From Acidipila sp. (GTDB taxonomy: Bacteria > Acidobacteriota > Terriglobia > Acidiferrales > UBA7541), in assembly GCA_010365215.1 (NCBI GenBank), contig JAAFGT010000001.1, forward strand, positions 111,415-175,414: a stretch of 64,000 nt of DNA, in the 5' to 3' direction. The notes beneath the pieces were generated by a model. It made no database searches, was not told the origin of the DNA, and worked only from the letters and a program-made list of their open reading frames with translations. Each line of letters starts with the position of its first letter. The stretch's first letter is position 1. Below are positions 52,725 to 62,901 of the stretch, one piece after another. The position numbers were made by a program, and so were the translations under genes.

Positions 52725-53170
52725 TAAGTCTGCTGCAATTTGATTGCAAATTCCGGGGTCAGTACTGCGGTGTGATTCTCCCTCACTTCCGCTGAACACA
52801 TTCAACTGACTCGCCCTAATTTCTGGACTACCAGGCCCCGGCGTCTTTCTATTTTCATATTCGCCTTCCACTAGCTGTTTAATTCCAACGAGGGTTTCTA
52901 ACCTACATCTAATTTCCGAATGGTCGACATCTCATCTCCCTACCCCAAAGCACTGTAATGGTGTCAGTTACAAGATTTTATGTTCAGGTGATACAGGTCG
53001 GAGAAGAGATTGCACCTTCCGTGGAGAAGTGAGCCGGATTCTCGGTGCGCGGGTGGATGATTTGTCTGAATTTTTTCGCGTGTCGCATCTCTTGCGAAGA
53101 TTCGGATGGAATACACCTCAGCGCGCGCGTTTATCCCCTCATTAATATTGATTCTTCGTGGAGGCAGCGA
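52725..53170. other. Intergenic region upstream of the third TonB receptor
   Basis: No coding frame is convincing, though an in-frame ATG at 53045 precedes the chosen receptor start. The stretch around 52880-53000 is comparatively AT-rich and is the likely site of the receptor promoter. Confidence 0.4.
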
Positions 53171-56100
53171 GTGAAAACCAAGCGGCTTTGGAATTTAGTG
53201 GTTGCGGCAGTGTTTGGAATCCTGTGCGTGCTTCCGATGATGTCCTACGCGCAAGCCATCAGCGGAGACATCGTTGGAACAGTAACCGATAAGTCTGGCG
53301 GCGCGGTCCCGGGTGCCACGGTAACGGCGGAGAATGTCGCCACCGGCGTCAAATCGAGTACCACCACCAACGACCACGGAGAATACCGCTTAGGCAATCT
53401 CCCGGTGGGAACTTACAACATTCACGCCGTCGCCGCGAATTTTGCCGAAACCACAATGGCCAACTTCGTCGTGGAACTAAACAAGACGCAGACCGCCGCC
53501 CTCGTGCTGCAGGTTGGTCAGCAGGTCACTACCATCGAAGTTTCTGGCGCGCCACCGCCGATCAACACAACCTCCCCGCAGATTGAGGGCACATTCGACA
53601 AACAGGCGGCCTCCGATTCGCCGGTCGCCTCCATCGGGTTCGGAGTGCTGAATCTCGCCCTGCTTGAGCCCGGTGTGGCTTCGAGCGGCGGCTTGGGAGC
53701 CGGCACCGGCCCGTCCGTAGGCGGCCAGCGTCCGCGGAACAACAATTTCACAATCGAAGGCGTGGACAACAACAACAAGGGCGTCACCGGGCCCTTGGTC
53801 ACCGTGCCCAACGACGCTGTGGAAGAATTCTCCGCGCTGCAGAACCAGTTCAGCCCGGAATTCGGCCACTCCACCGGCGGTCAATACAACACCATCGTGG
53901 TGAGCGGAACGAACCAGTTCCACGGCAAGGCTTACGAGTATTTCAACAATCGCAACCTCGACGCCATCGACGAATCGACGATTCAGAGTGGCTTCACCTC
54001 AAACCCGCGAAATGATTTCAATCGTTATGGTGGCCAGGTGGGCGGCCCCATCGTGAAAAACAAGCTGTTCTTCTTCGCCAATTATGAAATGAACACCCTC
54101 GGGCAGCTCCTCCCGCCGGGAGGCCAGACCTGCGCGCCCACCGCGGCCGGGTATGCGGCGCTGACTGCCATCACCGGACCTGCTGGACTCTCTGCTACGA
54201 ACGTCGCTCAACTGGCGAAGTATGTTGCACCGGCACCCGCATCCACCAGCGGTACTTGCAACACCAACGTGAACGGCACCGATCCCGCCGGAAACGCAAA
54301 CACGAATAACCAGATTTTTGTCACCAATCCCGGGGTCCTGGCGGGTTTCACCGGCATCGATGTCGGGGTTCTCTCCATCCCCGCCCTGTTCTTCCAGAAC
54401 ACCAAGCTGCTCACTACCTCGATGGACTACGATTTTTCCGCCAAGGATCAGATCCGCGGACGGTATGTTTATAACTCGCTCGACGCACTGGATAATGCCG
54501 CGAACCTGCCGATATTTTTTCAGCTCTCTCCCACCCGCTATCACTTGGTGAGCCTGGCGGAATATCACACGTTTAATTCGGCTGTTCAGAACGAGATTCG
54601 CTTGAGCTTCAATCGCTACGAAAACCACACACCCACGGGTAATTTCATCTATCCGGGTCTCGACCAATTCCCCAATATCGGTCTGGGCGACCTGGGAATT
54701 AACGTCGGACCAGACCCCAACGGCCCGCAGTTTGCCATTCAGAACTACTATTCGGCCACCGACAACGTGAGTTGGGTGAAGGGCAACCATACCTTTAAGT
54801 TCGGGATGGATTTACACAAGTACATCGCGCCTCAACAGTTCACCCAGCGCGCTCGCGGCGACTACGAGTACAACACCGCGGATATTTTCTTGCACGACCA
54901 GAATCCGGACTTCCTGGCGCAGCGCAGCCTGGGCAGCACCACTTACTACGGCGACCAGATTGGAATTTTCTGGTATGTGAACGACAACTGGAAAATCCGC
55001 CACAACCTGACCATCAACCTCGGCCTGCGCCATGAATACACCACCATTCCTGTAGGCGAACGCCGCCAGGCTCTGAACTCGGCGGCCAGCGTTCCCGGGT
55101 TGATCGACTTCAGCGAGCCGCGAGCGCCCAAAAAGAATTTCATGCCCCGCGTAGGATTCGCCTGGTCTCCCGGTTCCAAGGGAACTACTTCGGTCCGCGC
55201 TGGCTTTGGGATGGGTTACGATGTGCTCTACGACAACATCGGGACACTGGAGAAGCCGCCACAGTTGAGCGGCACGGTGGACCAGACTTTTCCTCCGTTG
55301 ATCAACAACTACTTGGCCAATGGAGCGATTCTGCCTAGCGTGGGTGACCTCCAGTCGTTTACTCCAGCGACCGCCAACTGCGTGGCGCATGGCGTCGCCG
55401 CGGGCTTGCCGTGCCAGCGGTTTTCTTCGGTCAATCACCTGATCGTCGACCAGAAGGATCCGGTTGCGGTGGAGTGGAACTTGAGCGTGCAGCACAGCTT
55501 TGGATCGAAGTACTCAGTTGAGGTGCGCTACCTCGGCACCCACGGCTATCACCTCAACGTTCAGCAGCACCCCAACTTCAGGTCGCGTGTGGATGCAACG
55601 CACTTCTTGCCGACATTCCTGACCGCGCCAAGCTTGGCCGATCGGGATGTGCTGGGAACGATGAATACGCTGACCACACTGAAAGCCGTATCGCCGGTCG
55701 TGCCGGCATTCGCCGCTGCCGGATTCACCCAAGCCCCCGGTATCACTGAGTTCGCGCCAGTCGGCAACTCGATCTACCATGGACTGGCGGTGCAGGCCAC
55801 GCGCCGCATCTCCAACGGTCTGCAATTCACCGGGGCCTGGACCTGGAGCCGCGTCATTGACGACAGCACCGCGGACTTCAACTCCACCGTCCTGACACCG
55901 CGCCGCGGCCAGGATTTTCAAAACCTGCGCGCGGACCGCAGCGTCTCGGCTCTGAACCGCACTCATCGCATAACCATTACCGCCAACTACGACCTGCCGT
56001 ACTTCAAGTCGGGTAACTGGTTGACTCGCAATGTGCTGGGCAATTGGGCGTTCGTGCCTATCTACACGTACCAGTCTCCGGAGTGGGCCACTGTTCAGAG

Positions 56101-56635
56101 CGCGACGGACTCAAACCTGAACGGCGACACGGCCGGCGACCGGGTACTGGTAAACAAGGCGGGCGTTCCCGGTACCGGCAGCGGCGTCACCTCGTTGCGA
56201 GACAGTGCCGGTGAGGTCGTTGCCTATCTGGTTATCAATCCCACGGCGCAGTACATCCGAGCCAATCCCGGTGCCTTGGCCAACAATCCCACCAGCATCC
56301 CTGGTGTGGTTGCTGCTGGCAGCGGGTTGCAAATCGCAGGCCGAAACACGCTGCCTACTAGGCCGATCAACAACTTCGACCTGACGGCAGTGAAGAAGTT
56401 CAACATCAGCGAAAGCAAGCGGATTGAATTCCAGGCGCAGTTCAGCAATATCTTAAACCATCCGCAATTCGTGCCTGGCTTCGTCAACCGCGTGGACTCA
56501 GTGTCATTCCCGGCCGGAATTTCTCCTGGTCCCCAGTCGTTTACGCGCGCCCATGACGGCGGTTTCAACCAGATCCAGAACGAGTTCTCCAGCAACTCAA
56601 GGACGATCCAGTTGGTGGTGAAGCTCGTGTTCTAG
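53171..56635 (+). CDS. Oar-like TonB-dependent receptor (second large copy)
   Basis: A 1154-residue outer-membrane protein with signal peptide (VVAAVFGILCVLPMMSYAQA), a CarboxypepD_reg-like domain (ISGDIVGTVTDKSGGAVPGA ... EYRLGNLPVGTYNIHAVA), a plug (VGGQRPRNNNFTIEGVDNNN, EFGHSTGGQYNTIVVSGTNQ) and a barrel ending in IQLVVKLVF. I chose the GTG at 53171 because GGAGG lies eight bases upstream and it opens the signal peptide; the ATG at 53045 would add a 42-residue leader. It shares architecture with the 30.8-34.3 kb receptor but the two differ strongly in the barrel. A strong terminator follows within 40 bp. Confidence 0.91.
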   Translation: MKTKRLWNLVVAAVFGILCVLPMMSYAQAISGDIVGTVTDKSGGAVPGATVTAENVATGVKSSTTTNDHGEYRLGNLPVGTYNIHAVAANFAETTMANFVVELNKTQTAALVLQVGQQVTTIEVSGAPPPINTTSPQIEGTFDKQAASDSPVASIGFGVLNLALLEPGVASSGGLGAGTGPSVGGQRPRNNNFTIEGVDNNNKGVTGPLVTVPNDAVEEFSALQNQFSPEFGHSTGGQYNTIVVSGTNQFHGKAYEYFNNRNLDAIDESTIQSGFTSNPRNDFNRYGGQVGGPIVKNKLFFFANYEMNTLGQLLPPGGQTCAPTAAGYAALTAITGPAGLSATNVAQLAKYVAPAPASTSGTCNTNVNGTDPAGNANTNNQIFVTNPGVLAGFTGIDVGVLSIPALFFQNTKLLTTSMDYDFSAKDQIRGRYVYNSLDALDNAANLPIFFQLSPTRYHLVSLAEYHTFNSAVQNEIRLSFNRYENHTPTGNFIYPGLDQFPNIGLGDLGINVGPDPNGPQFAIQNYYSATDNVSWVKGNHTFKFGMDLHKYIAPQQFTQRARGDYEYNTADIFLHDQNPDFLAQRSLGSTTYYGDQIGIFWYVNDNWKIRHNLTINLGLRHEYTTIPVGERRQALNSAASVPGLIDFSEPRAPKKNFMPRVGFAWSPGSKGTTSVRAGFGMGYDVLYDNIGTLEKPPQLSGTVDQTFPPLINNYLANGAILPSVGDLQSFTPATANCVAHGVAAGLPCQRFSSVNHLIVDQKDPVAVEWNLSVQHSFGSKYSVEVRYLGTHGYHLNVQQHPNFRSRVDATHFLPTFLTAPSLADRDVLGTMNTLTTLKAVSPVVPAFAAAGFTQAPGITEFAPVGNSIYHGLAVQATRRISNGLQFTGAWTWSRVIDDSTADFNSTVLTPRRGQDFQNLRADRSVSALNRTHRITITANYDLPYFKSGNWLTRNVLGNWAFVPIYTYQSPEWATVQSATDSNLNGDTAGDRVLVNKAGVPGTGSGVTSLRDSAGEVVAYLVINPTAQYIRANPGALANNPTSIPGVVAAGSGLQIAGRNTLPTRPINNFDLTAVKKFNISESKRIEFQAQFSNILNHPQFVPGFVNRVDSVSFPAGISPGPQSFTRAHDGGFNQIQNEFSSNSRTIQLVVKLVF

Positions 56636-56670
56636 TCGCGGGCCGGCTGGTAACAGGCCGGCTCAAAACA

Positions 56671-56713
56671 AAAAGGCCGGGTTGCCTTCGGGCGGCCCGG
56701 CCTTTTGTTTTTT
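56671..56713. terminator. Strong bidirectional intrinsic terminator
   Basis: A perfect 11-bp stem AAAAGGCCGGG (56671-56681) / CCCGGCCTTTT (56696-56706) encloses an inner GCC-TTCG-GGC tetraloop stem and is followed by TTTTTT (56708-56713). Reading the other strand, the preceding A-rich bases form a T-run. It lies between the convergent receptor and GT-C genes and can serve both. Confidence 0.93.
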
Positions 56714-56819
56714 AAGACGCACTTGTTACGCTCCTGCACCGCCAGCTGAAGCCCAGTGACATCGGTGCTCACGCCCACTGTCGTCAAGCCTGTTTGAAAA
56801 ATCTTGGCGGGGAACGATC

Positions 56820-58757
56820 TCAGGGATTGCAGTCGTAAACGGTTAAATAATTTGGTGGACGGCTGGGAATCTCTTCTACTTTTCTGCATCTTTCCACCAA
56901 ACGCAGGAAGAGAGGCCGATCGAACCGCGAAAAGGAAGTCTCCTGCATTTTCAAATCCCAGCGGAACGGATCGATGGCAACACTGGGCCTCTGCAAGTTC
57001 AGGAAATAAGTATTATCCAGTACGATCGGGCCGGGCTTCAGCGACTGGAGACCGACCAGAACATTTTCAGCAGAGGCGTTGGAGAACCAGAAGCCTTGAG
57101 TGAGGGGCGTGAGGTTTCTACGATTCAGGAAGTAGTTAAAGCCCCCGCTGCTGTATCCATAGACGAACAGAGGTCTTTCGCCACCAGGGTCGATATCACC
57201 GAGGCTGTGCGTGAGTGCCGTGTAATACTGAAGTTCGCCGGGGCCCACCCGCACAACTCCGCGCGGCGTTGTCATGGCCACTCCAACGCCCCGACGGGTG
57301 AAGTTTCCCATCCCGTAAAACCAATAGGAGTAAGCTCCCACGAGGATAAACCCAACGATCGCGAGCCGCAGCCCGGCAAGAACTTTTTCTTTTGAATCGG
57401 GAAGAAGAAGCTGAGTCATCCATAGATAGACAGGAATTTCGAGAAGAAAGTAGTACCACTCCGTATACTCGAACAATCGCCGCGCCCGGCAAACTATGCA
57501 CAGACCCAGCAGAAAGAGCAGAGCTCGACGCTCCGGCGGGGATTCAAGGTTTCGCGGCACCAGCAGAACCAGCGCAAAAGCGAATACCGGAAGCAATACG
57601 GGAAGGAGGTGAACTTGGGAGCGAAGCAGCAACTCTTGGATCGCTCTGCCGAGCAATCCCCGATTTGGAAGGACGTGGTCCCGAGGTTGTTCATCGATCG
57701 GAGCGGCTAATGGCGTTAATTCTTTAGAACCCAATCGAACGCCGCCGTAAACTCTCATACTCACGTGAATGGACCCGGCCAGCAGGCTCAGCAGCAAAGC
57801 ACCCAGAAATACTTTCCGCAGCACATGCCAGGAAGATGCTTGCGTTACCAGCAGGCATGCCAGGCTGGCCACCAGCAGCAGACCCAGCTCGGCGGCCTCG
57901 ACTGCCAGTCTTTCCCAGGAGGGTAATCCACGCCCCCCAAACTCGCTAAGCAGTCCGAAGCCTCCCGGGACGCGTTCGACGGCCTTCCATCCGGACTGAT
58001 GCGCCACAATTAGTATTCCGCCAAACGCCGTCATCAAGAAACAGAGCGGAGCCCAAATCTTTTGGGCGATAGCCTTCCCGTCCTTTCCCCGAACGCCAAC
58101 CAGGAAATCGACCGCCACTAGATAAATAGCAGGGAGCCAGAAATCTTGTTTGGTCAGCAGGCACAGACCACAAAAGACTCCGGTGAGGCTCGAGCCAAGC
58201 TTGCTTGGAGCGCGCCAACCGTGCAGGACAAGCAGCACAGCACAGAGCAGGAACAAAAACCCCAGCGGAGCGGCGGGGATGTACATTCCCGCAGGCAGAG
58301 GCACGGAACCACGCTGGGCGTACGCGACGGAAAGCAAGCAGCAGGCAATCACCGCCGGCAGAACAAGTTTGCGAGGGAGCAGATTCGAGGCGTATTTGAA
58401 GAATGCGACGTAAATGAGCAAACTAAGCGTAACGGTGATTATGCGGAATGTCTCGACATCGGAGCCGAACCAGCGGGCTGTGGTGCCGAGAATCCAAAGG
58501 GACATCGGAGGAAAACCCCAACTGAAGTCGCGGTACGGCACCTCCCCGTGCGCGAATCTGTCCATTTCGTGCAGCCAGCGGCCATAGTCCCCGCTAAAGG
58601 GGGTGGCCTCGCCCCAGGTGGCTACCACGTGGGTCGCCCACAATATCAGAAGCACCAGCAGCGCCGGCCAGTGCGGTTTCTCCGCCCAACCCGGAAGGCA
58701 GAACCCGCTTGCGTTGTTGGGGAGATTCGAAGAGAGATCAGAGGCTAGCGCCGGCAC
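56820..58757 (-). CDS. Polytopic membrane protein, probable GT-C-fold glycosyltransferase
   Basis: A 645-residue protein with about 11 membrane helices. After the first helix comes FSGDYGRWLHEMDRFAHGEVPYRDFSWGFPPM, split here as FSGDYGRW and VPYRDFSWGFPP; the acidic residue Asp57 in the first outer loop is where GT-C enzymes (GT39/GT83 type) carry their catalytic acid. A C-terminal soluble portion follows the last helix (about 520-645). These enzymes use polyprenyl-phosphate sugars at the outer membrane face of the cytoplasmic membrane. Acceptor unknown. The gene is convergent with the TonB receptor and probably ends at the shared terminator. Confidence 0.78.
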   Translation of the reverse strand: MPALASDLSSNLPNNASGFCLPGWAEKPHWPALLVLLILWATHVVATWGEATPFSGDYGRWLHEMDRFAHGEVPYRDFSWGFPPMSLWILGTTARWFGSDVETFRIITVTLSLLIYVAFFKYASNLLPRKLVLPAVIACCLLSVAYAQRGSVPLPAGMYIPAAPLGFLFLLCAVLLVLHGWRAPSKLGSSLTGVFCGLCLLTKQDFWLPAIYLVAVDFLVGVRGKDGKAIAQKIWAPLCFLMTAFGGILIVAHQSGWKAVERVPGGFGLLSEFGGRGLPSWERLAVEAAELGLLLVASLACLLVTQASSWHVLRKVFLGALLLSLLAGSIHVSMRVYGGVRLGSKELTPLAAPIDEQPRDHVLPNRGLLGRAIQELLLRSQVHLLPVLLPVFAFALVLLVPRNLESPPERRALLFLLGLCIVCRARRLFEYTEWYYFLLEIPVYLWMTQLLLPDSKEKVLAGLRLAIVGFILVGAYSYWFYGMGNFTRRGVGVAMTTPRGVVRVGPGELQYYTALTHSLGDIDPGGERPLFVYGYSSGGFNYFLNRRNLTPLTQGFWFSNASAENVLVGLQSLKPGPIVLDNTYFLNLQRPSVAIDPFRWDLKMQETSFSRFDRPLFLRLVERCRKVEEIPSRPPNYLTVYDCNP

Positions 58758-59342
58758 CTCCGGAGTCTAATTGAGACAGACGGTTTAACCAATTTTAAAG
58801 ATGCCTAGATTCTTAGCTATTTAAGGGATGATTCATGAGCGGGCCCCATCTGGTTAAAAAAGCTTTACGAGCCCACCGCTCAGCAGTGGAGAACTGAAGC
58901 CGTGGCGGCCGGACCCGGCGGTGCAATGGACTGTACACGCTTTTGCTGGCGAGTGGTGGGCCTGGAGAGATTCGAACTCCCGACAAGCGGTTTAGGAAAT
59001 CACATGCCCTATTTGCATGGAGTTGAAAATTTTCCATTATATTCGATTTGTCAAGCACATGCGCGAATCTGGTTTTGATCGGTTCTGATGTGTTTATACG
59101 GGATATGAACGTAGAACTATGACACTTTTATGACACCTCGGATTGACGAGGTTCAAACTGGCGTTCCTCGTCGCCTGCTACCTACGCAAATCATTTGTGA
59201 TTTTACTGCAACTGGGGACTCTGCTTCCCGCAATTCCAGCTCCGTCAGAGTCATAGCAATTTCACTTGTCCTGTAAGCGCGTTTATCGGCGCTTGCGAAA
59301 TAATCGAGCGCGCAGACAGGGCAGTCATTCACAACCACTTGG
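58758..59342. other. Junction region between chromosome and inserted element
   Basis: It contains the promoter side of the GT-C gene (left), a 3' tRNA fragment at 58954-58998, and about 340 bp of AT-richer sequence before the RHS gene. No integrase gene is visible here. A 61-codon minus-strand frame at 59153-59338 was considered and not accepted. Confidence 0.6.
58954..58998 (-). other. 3' half of tRNA-Arg(CCU), probable att site
   Basis: Read on the minus strand this gives an anticodon loop TTCCTAA (anticodon CCT), the 3' anticodon stem ACCGC, a variable loop, a T arm GGGAG-TTCGAAT-CTCTC that pairs properly, the 3' acceptor strand CAGGCCC, discriminator A and CCA. Upstream there is no D arm and no 5' acceptor GGGCCTG. 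The tRNA is cut at the anticodon loop, a common crossover point for tyrosine recombinases. Confidence 0.78.
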
Positions 59343-61679
59343 GTGCGCCTGCAGCAACGGTCACTATTTTTTCAACCGCCCTTCCCTGAAGGCTCCGGCG
59401 AGCGACGTACCTATGAGACCAAGACAGAAACCGACTGGTACTTCATCAACATACAGCCCACCGGAGATCCGATTAGCTGGGGCAACGCGCTGGAGAAAAG
59501 AGAATTCGCCTACGGGACTGGTGCGCCAGGTGCTCAGTTGCGAAGGACAGACTTTACTTATCTTCATCAGAGCAACACCAATTATTTGAACGCGAATATC
59601 GCGGACCGGATGACTTCGAAGATCGTTTATGCGGGAACGTCCACTACTCCCGCCGCGCAAACTACCTACGCGTATGACGGCTCGGCATTGACTCAGACGA
59701 GCGGCGCGCCGAATCACGATTATACGAAATTCAGCTATACCAATTTGGTGCGAGGTAATCTGACACAACTCAGCCGCTGGCTAAACACGACGAATACTTG
59801 GCTCAATACTACGAACACTTACGATGATCTGGGAAATCTCCTCTCCAGCACGGACCCTGGCACCCACACAACCAGATTCAGCTATTCCGACAACTGGGCG
59901 AACACGGCTTGTGTGCCGAGCGGGGTGAACACTTACGGCTATCGGACACTGGCGACGAACGCGCTGAACCAGCGAGTGAAAAATAGCTATTTCCCCTGTA
60001 CCGGTCTTGCGCAAAGTATCCGCGACGAAAACGACATTGTAGCCAATCGCCTGGGGCACATCTTTACCTACGATTTCATAAACCGCCCGTTGACGATTGG
60101 ACAGCCGGACCTCAATAACCCGGCGCAAGACATCACGGAAACGAGCTACAACTACCACGGGGACACACTGCCGCCGACCGTCACGCGCACGGATGGGATC
60201 ACAAGCTCACTCAATCTGGTGACGACCGCAATCTTCGACGACATGGGACGAGGCAAGCAGAGACAACTCAATTCGGACCCCGATGGCACGACCTATCTCG
60301 ACACGACCTACGATGGCTTCGGCCGCAAGGCAACGGTTTCGAATCCTTACCGCAGTGTTTCGGATTCGACATACGGAATTACCAGCTATGTTTACGACGC
60401 CCTGAGCCGCGTGATCAAGGTCATACCACCGGACGGAACGTCCAATGCCAACAATGTTTCGACGGTATATGCAGGAAACTGCGCGACTGTCAGCGACCAG
60501 GCGGGCAAGAAGCGCCAAAGCTGCACGGATAGCCTTGGCCGGATGGTGAAACTGATGGAAGACCCTGGTGGGCTGAACTACGAGACCGACTACACCTACG
60601 ATGCTCTGGACAACCTCACTGGAGTCAACCAGAGCAGCTCGCGGCAGCGCAGCTTCGTCTATGATTCCCTCTCCCGGCTGACCAGCGCGACGAACCCCGA
60701 ATCCGGCGCGGTCACCTACACCTACGACAACGACGGGAACGTCGCCACGCGGACCGATGCCCGCAGTATCGCTACGACATACGGCTACGATGCATTGAAC
60801 CGACTCACGTCTAAAGTGTATTCCGACGGCACACCTGCCGCTTACCACTTCTTTGACCAGTATTCCAATTCGGGGTTTAACATATCGAACCCTGTGGGAC
60901 GGCTGACGACTGAAGGAACGTTTAAGAATAACCTCTGGCTCGGGTCATCGATCTTCAGCTACGACCCGCTGGGCCGAGTGATTCTAAATCCCCAGGAGAC
61001 GCAGACAAGCTGGTTTGGGTGGCAACCCAGTTACAACTACAATCTCATGGGAGGAGTCACCTCCTACACCAATGGCGCGGGTGTTACTTTCACACAATCG
61101 TTCGACGGGGCCGGGCGCGTCACGTCGCTCACCAGCAGTTATATCGACGCGCAGCACCCGGCGACTCTGGCCACGGTGGATCCCACCGTGGGCTATCATC
61201 CCCATGGGGCCATTCGGAAACTGACGCTGGGCAACGGCCTGACCGAAGCCGCGGCGTATAATAACCGCCTGCAGCCGTGCCGGATGAACGCGAACTCCAC
61301 GGGAACGTATTTTACGCAGTGCACCGACCCTGTTCCCGGAGGGAATATCCTGAATCTCACCTACGGGTTCAACTTGGGCGCATCGGACAACGGCAACGTG
61401 ATGTCGATTCGCAGCGACCGGCGCGCAGACCTTCAGCCGCAGCTACGGCCACGACCAGTTGAATCGATTGTTGACGCTCTCCGCCCCCGGGGACGGTTGC
61501 AGCGGCCTGTCGTGGACCTACGATATCTGGGGCAACCGCACCGACCAGACGGTGACAGGAGGCTCATGCGGCACTTTCCATGCATCGGTCAACACGCAGA
61601 ACCGTTTGGTGGGTCCGCCGTATCAATACGACGCGGCAGGCAACCTCACCTACGACGGAGTGCACAGTTATACTTATGA
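59343..61679 (+). CDS. RHS/YD-repeat protein, N-terminal part (frameshifted, probably 5'-truncated)
   Basis: At least 690 residues of RHS/YD repeat, including TFDYTYDALDNLTGVNQ-like units such as YTYDALDNLTG, FVYDSLSRLTSATNPESG, YTYDNDGNVATRTDA and YGYDALNRLTSK. No signal peptide and no ribosome site precede the first residues, and the opening lacks the usual N-terminal region, so the 5' end is probably lost. After about 61420 this frame leaves the family and becomes Arg/Pro-rich, while the family continues one base later in the next frame (61426 onward). The last 85 residues of this frame are therefore out-of-frame translation. Confidence 0.8.
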   Translation: MRLQQRSLFFQPPFPEGSGERRTYETKTETDWYFINIQPTGDPISWGNALEKREFAYGTGAPGAQLRRTDFTYLHQSNTNYLNANIADRMTSKIVYAGTSTTPAAQTTYAYDGSALTQTSGAPNHDYTKFSYTNLVRGNLTQLSRWLNTTNTWLNTTNTYDDLGNLLSSTDPGTHTTRFSYSDNWANTACVPSGVNTYGYRTLATNALNQRVKNSYFPCTGLAQSIRDENDIVANRLGHIFTYDFINRPLTIGQPDLNNPAQDITETSYNYHGDTLPPTVTRTDGITSSLNLVTTAIFDDMGRGKQRQLNSDPDGTTYLDTTYDGFGRKATVSNPYRSVSDSTYGITSYVYDALSRVIKVIPPDGTSNANNVSTVYAGNCATVSDQAGKKRQSCTDSLGRMVKLMEDPGGLNYETDYTYDALDNLTGVNQSSSRQRSFVYDSLSRLTSATNPESGAVTYTYDNDGNVATRTDARSIATTYGYDALNRLTSKVYSDGTPAAYHFFDQYSNSGFNISNPVGRLTTEGTFKNNLWLGSSIFSYDPLGRVILNPQETQTSWFGWQPSYNYNLMGGVTSYTNGAGVTFTQSFDGAGRVTSLTSSYIDAQHPATLATVDPTVGYHPHGAIRKLTLGNGLTEAAAYNNRLQPCRMNANSTGTYFTQCTDPVPGGNILNLTYGFNLGASDNGNVMSIRSDRRADLQPQLRPRPVESIVDALRPRGRLQRPVVDLRYLGQPHRPDGDRRLMRHFPCIGQHAEPFGGSAVSIRRGRQPHLRRSAQLYL

Positions 61680-62859
61680 CGCGGAGAACAGGATCACTCA
61701 GGTGGACGGCGGCGGCACGGCCAGCTACGTCTATGACGCAGAAGGCCGCCGAGTGCAGAAGACCCGGGGTGGAGTGATCACGAACTACATTTACGATTTG
61801 GCAGGTAGCGTGATGGCGGAATTCGGGGGCTGCGTAAGTTGTTGGAATGTGGGATACATTTATCTGAACGGCCAGCTAACGGCAGAATATTCGAACTCCA
61901 CAACCTATTTTGTGCACAAGGACCACCTCGGCTCGACGCGTTTGCTGACTACGGTCGCCGGCGGGGTCTCCGATTCCCTGGACTACTTGCCCTACGGCGA
62001 GCAGATCGCCGGCGACACCGGTACCACCCACAAATTCACCGGCAAAGAACGCGATGCCGAGTCAGGCCTCGATAACTTCGGCGCTCGCTACAACTCTTCA
62101 AGTCTCGGACGCTTCATGTCGCCTGATTCAACCGGCTATTCTTCGTTGGCAAATCCGCAGGCATGGAACCTGTACGCCTATACCCTAAACAACCCGCTGA
62201 AGTACAACGACCCAAGCGGGCACACGGTGGAATGCGCGACCAACGCGCAGCAGTGCAAGAACGCCCTTGCGGCTGCAACGGCCAACGCTGAGGCCGCAAA
62301 GCGTGTCACCGCGAATACTGTAACTACCAACCACAGCTTCCTTGGCATCCACTGGACGACGAGCAAGACCGCGATAGGGATCACCGGCGACATCAATAGC
62401 TTCAAAGCTTTGGGACAGAACGCTAGTAGACTCGCAGACTTGGTTCAGTCAAAACAGAATTTCACTTTTGCCGTCTCGCCGACCTACGAGACCTTCGGAG
62501 GGGCGACTTGGCAAACCCCGGGTGGTATTGCACAAACTCCTAGCCAGGGGTACTCACTTCCGAGCGGGGTCACAGGGGCGGCGACAGCAGCCCCGAATTC
62601 TTCACAGTTCGATCAAGACACTTGGGGCCTGCTCGGCGGGTACCAAGGTCCGATTCCTGGGGCAAACCTAGGAGAAGCAGCAGCTCACGAACTATTAGGG
62701 CACATGTGGGGCGAGGTCTTTGGCGGACACTTGGCCGGAACAGCAGCAAACATGGCAGACGCGGTCAGAGCGGAAGACGCTGTACGAGCTACAGACCCCA
62801 CACGAGGACAGAAAGTCACTCACGGCGGGGAGCAAGTTATTCCTACTCCCCGACCATGA
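61459..62859 (+). CDS. RHS core C-terminus with variable tail domain
   Basis: Continuation of the RHS gene after the frameshift. It carries the RHS-core hallmarks WTYDIWGNRTDQT, YTYDAENRITQVDGG, VHKDHLGSTRLLT, SLDYLPYGEQIAGD, FTGKERDAESGLDNFGARYN and GRFMSPDSTGYSSLANPQ ending at YNDPSGHT. After that a 210-residue tail unlike the core begins, including AAAHELLGHMWGEVFGGH (HELLGH at 62686-62703). In RHS proteins this position is the variable effector domain; the His-Glu/His pattern suggests a metallopeptidase-like fold, but that is inference. The ATG at 61459 is only a convenient first Met. Confidence 0.85.
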   Translation: MNRLLTLSAPGDGCSGLSWTYDIWGNRTDQTVTGGSCGTFHASVNTQNRLVGPPYQYDAAGNLTYDGVHSYTYDAENRITQVDGGGTASYVYDAEGRRVQKTRGGVITNYIYDLAGSVMAEFGGCVSCWNVGYIYLNGQLTAEYSNSTTYFVHKDHLGSTRLLTTVAGGVSDSLDYLPYGEQIAGDTGTTHKFTGKERDAESGLDNFGARYNSSSLGRFMSPDSTGYSSLANPQAWNLYAYTLNNPLKYNDPSGHTVECATNAQQCKNALAAATANAEAAKRVTANTVTTNHSFLGIHWTTSKTAIGITGDINSFKALGQNASRLADLVQSKQNFTFAVSPTYETFGGATWQTPGGIAQTPSQGYSLPSGVTGAATAAPNSSQFDQDTWGLLGGYQGPIPGANLGEAAAHELLGHMWGEVFGGHLAGTAANMADAVRAEDAVRATDPTRGQKVTHGGEQVIPTPRP

Positions 62860-62901
62860 CGGCAGGGCACCGAATCGTCGGCAGTGGAGTCTGTATTCAA
62901 T

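Noticed and set aside
58954..59030. A complete tRNA gene on the minus strand
   Set aside because: Only the 3' half folds. No D arm and no 5' acceptor strand complementary to CAGGCCC are present, and the would-be 5' anticodon stem (GTGAT) pairs only partly with ACCGC.
59036..59054. TTGACA and TATAAT on the minus strand as a sigma-70 promoter
   Set aside because: The two boxes are only 7 bp apart, far from the 16-18 bp needed.
58813..59058. An 81-codon minus-strand frame containing VRISPGPP
   Set aside because: This peptide is the translation of the tRNA 3' end (TTCGAATCTCTCC...CCACCA), a well-known source of false small genes.
59153..59338. A 61-codon minus-strand frame with a CPVC motif
   Set aside because: No ribosome site, a GTG start, and no family recognised. 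It might be the end of a degraded gene, but the evidence is too thin.
59343..62859. A type VI secretion effector locus
   Set aside because: An RHS protein is present but no VgrG, PAAR, Hcp or chaperone gene is visible, and the RHS 5' end appears lost.
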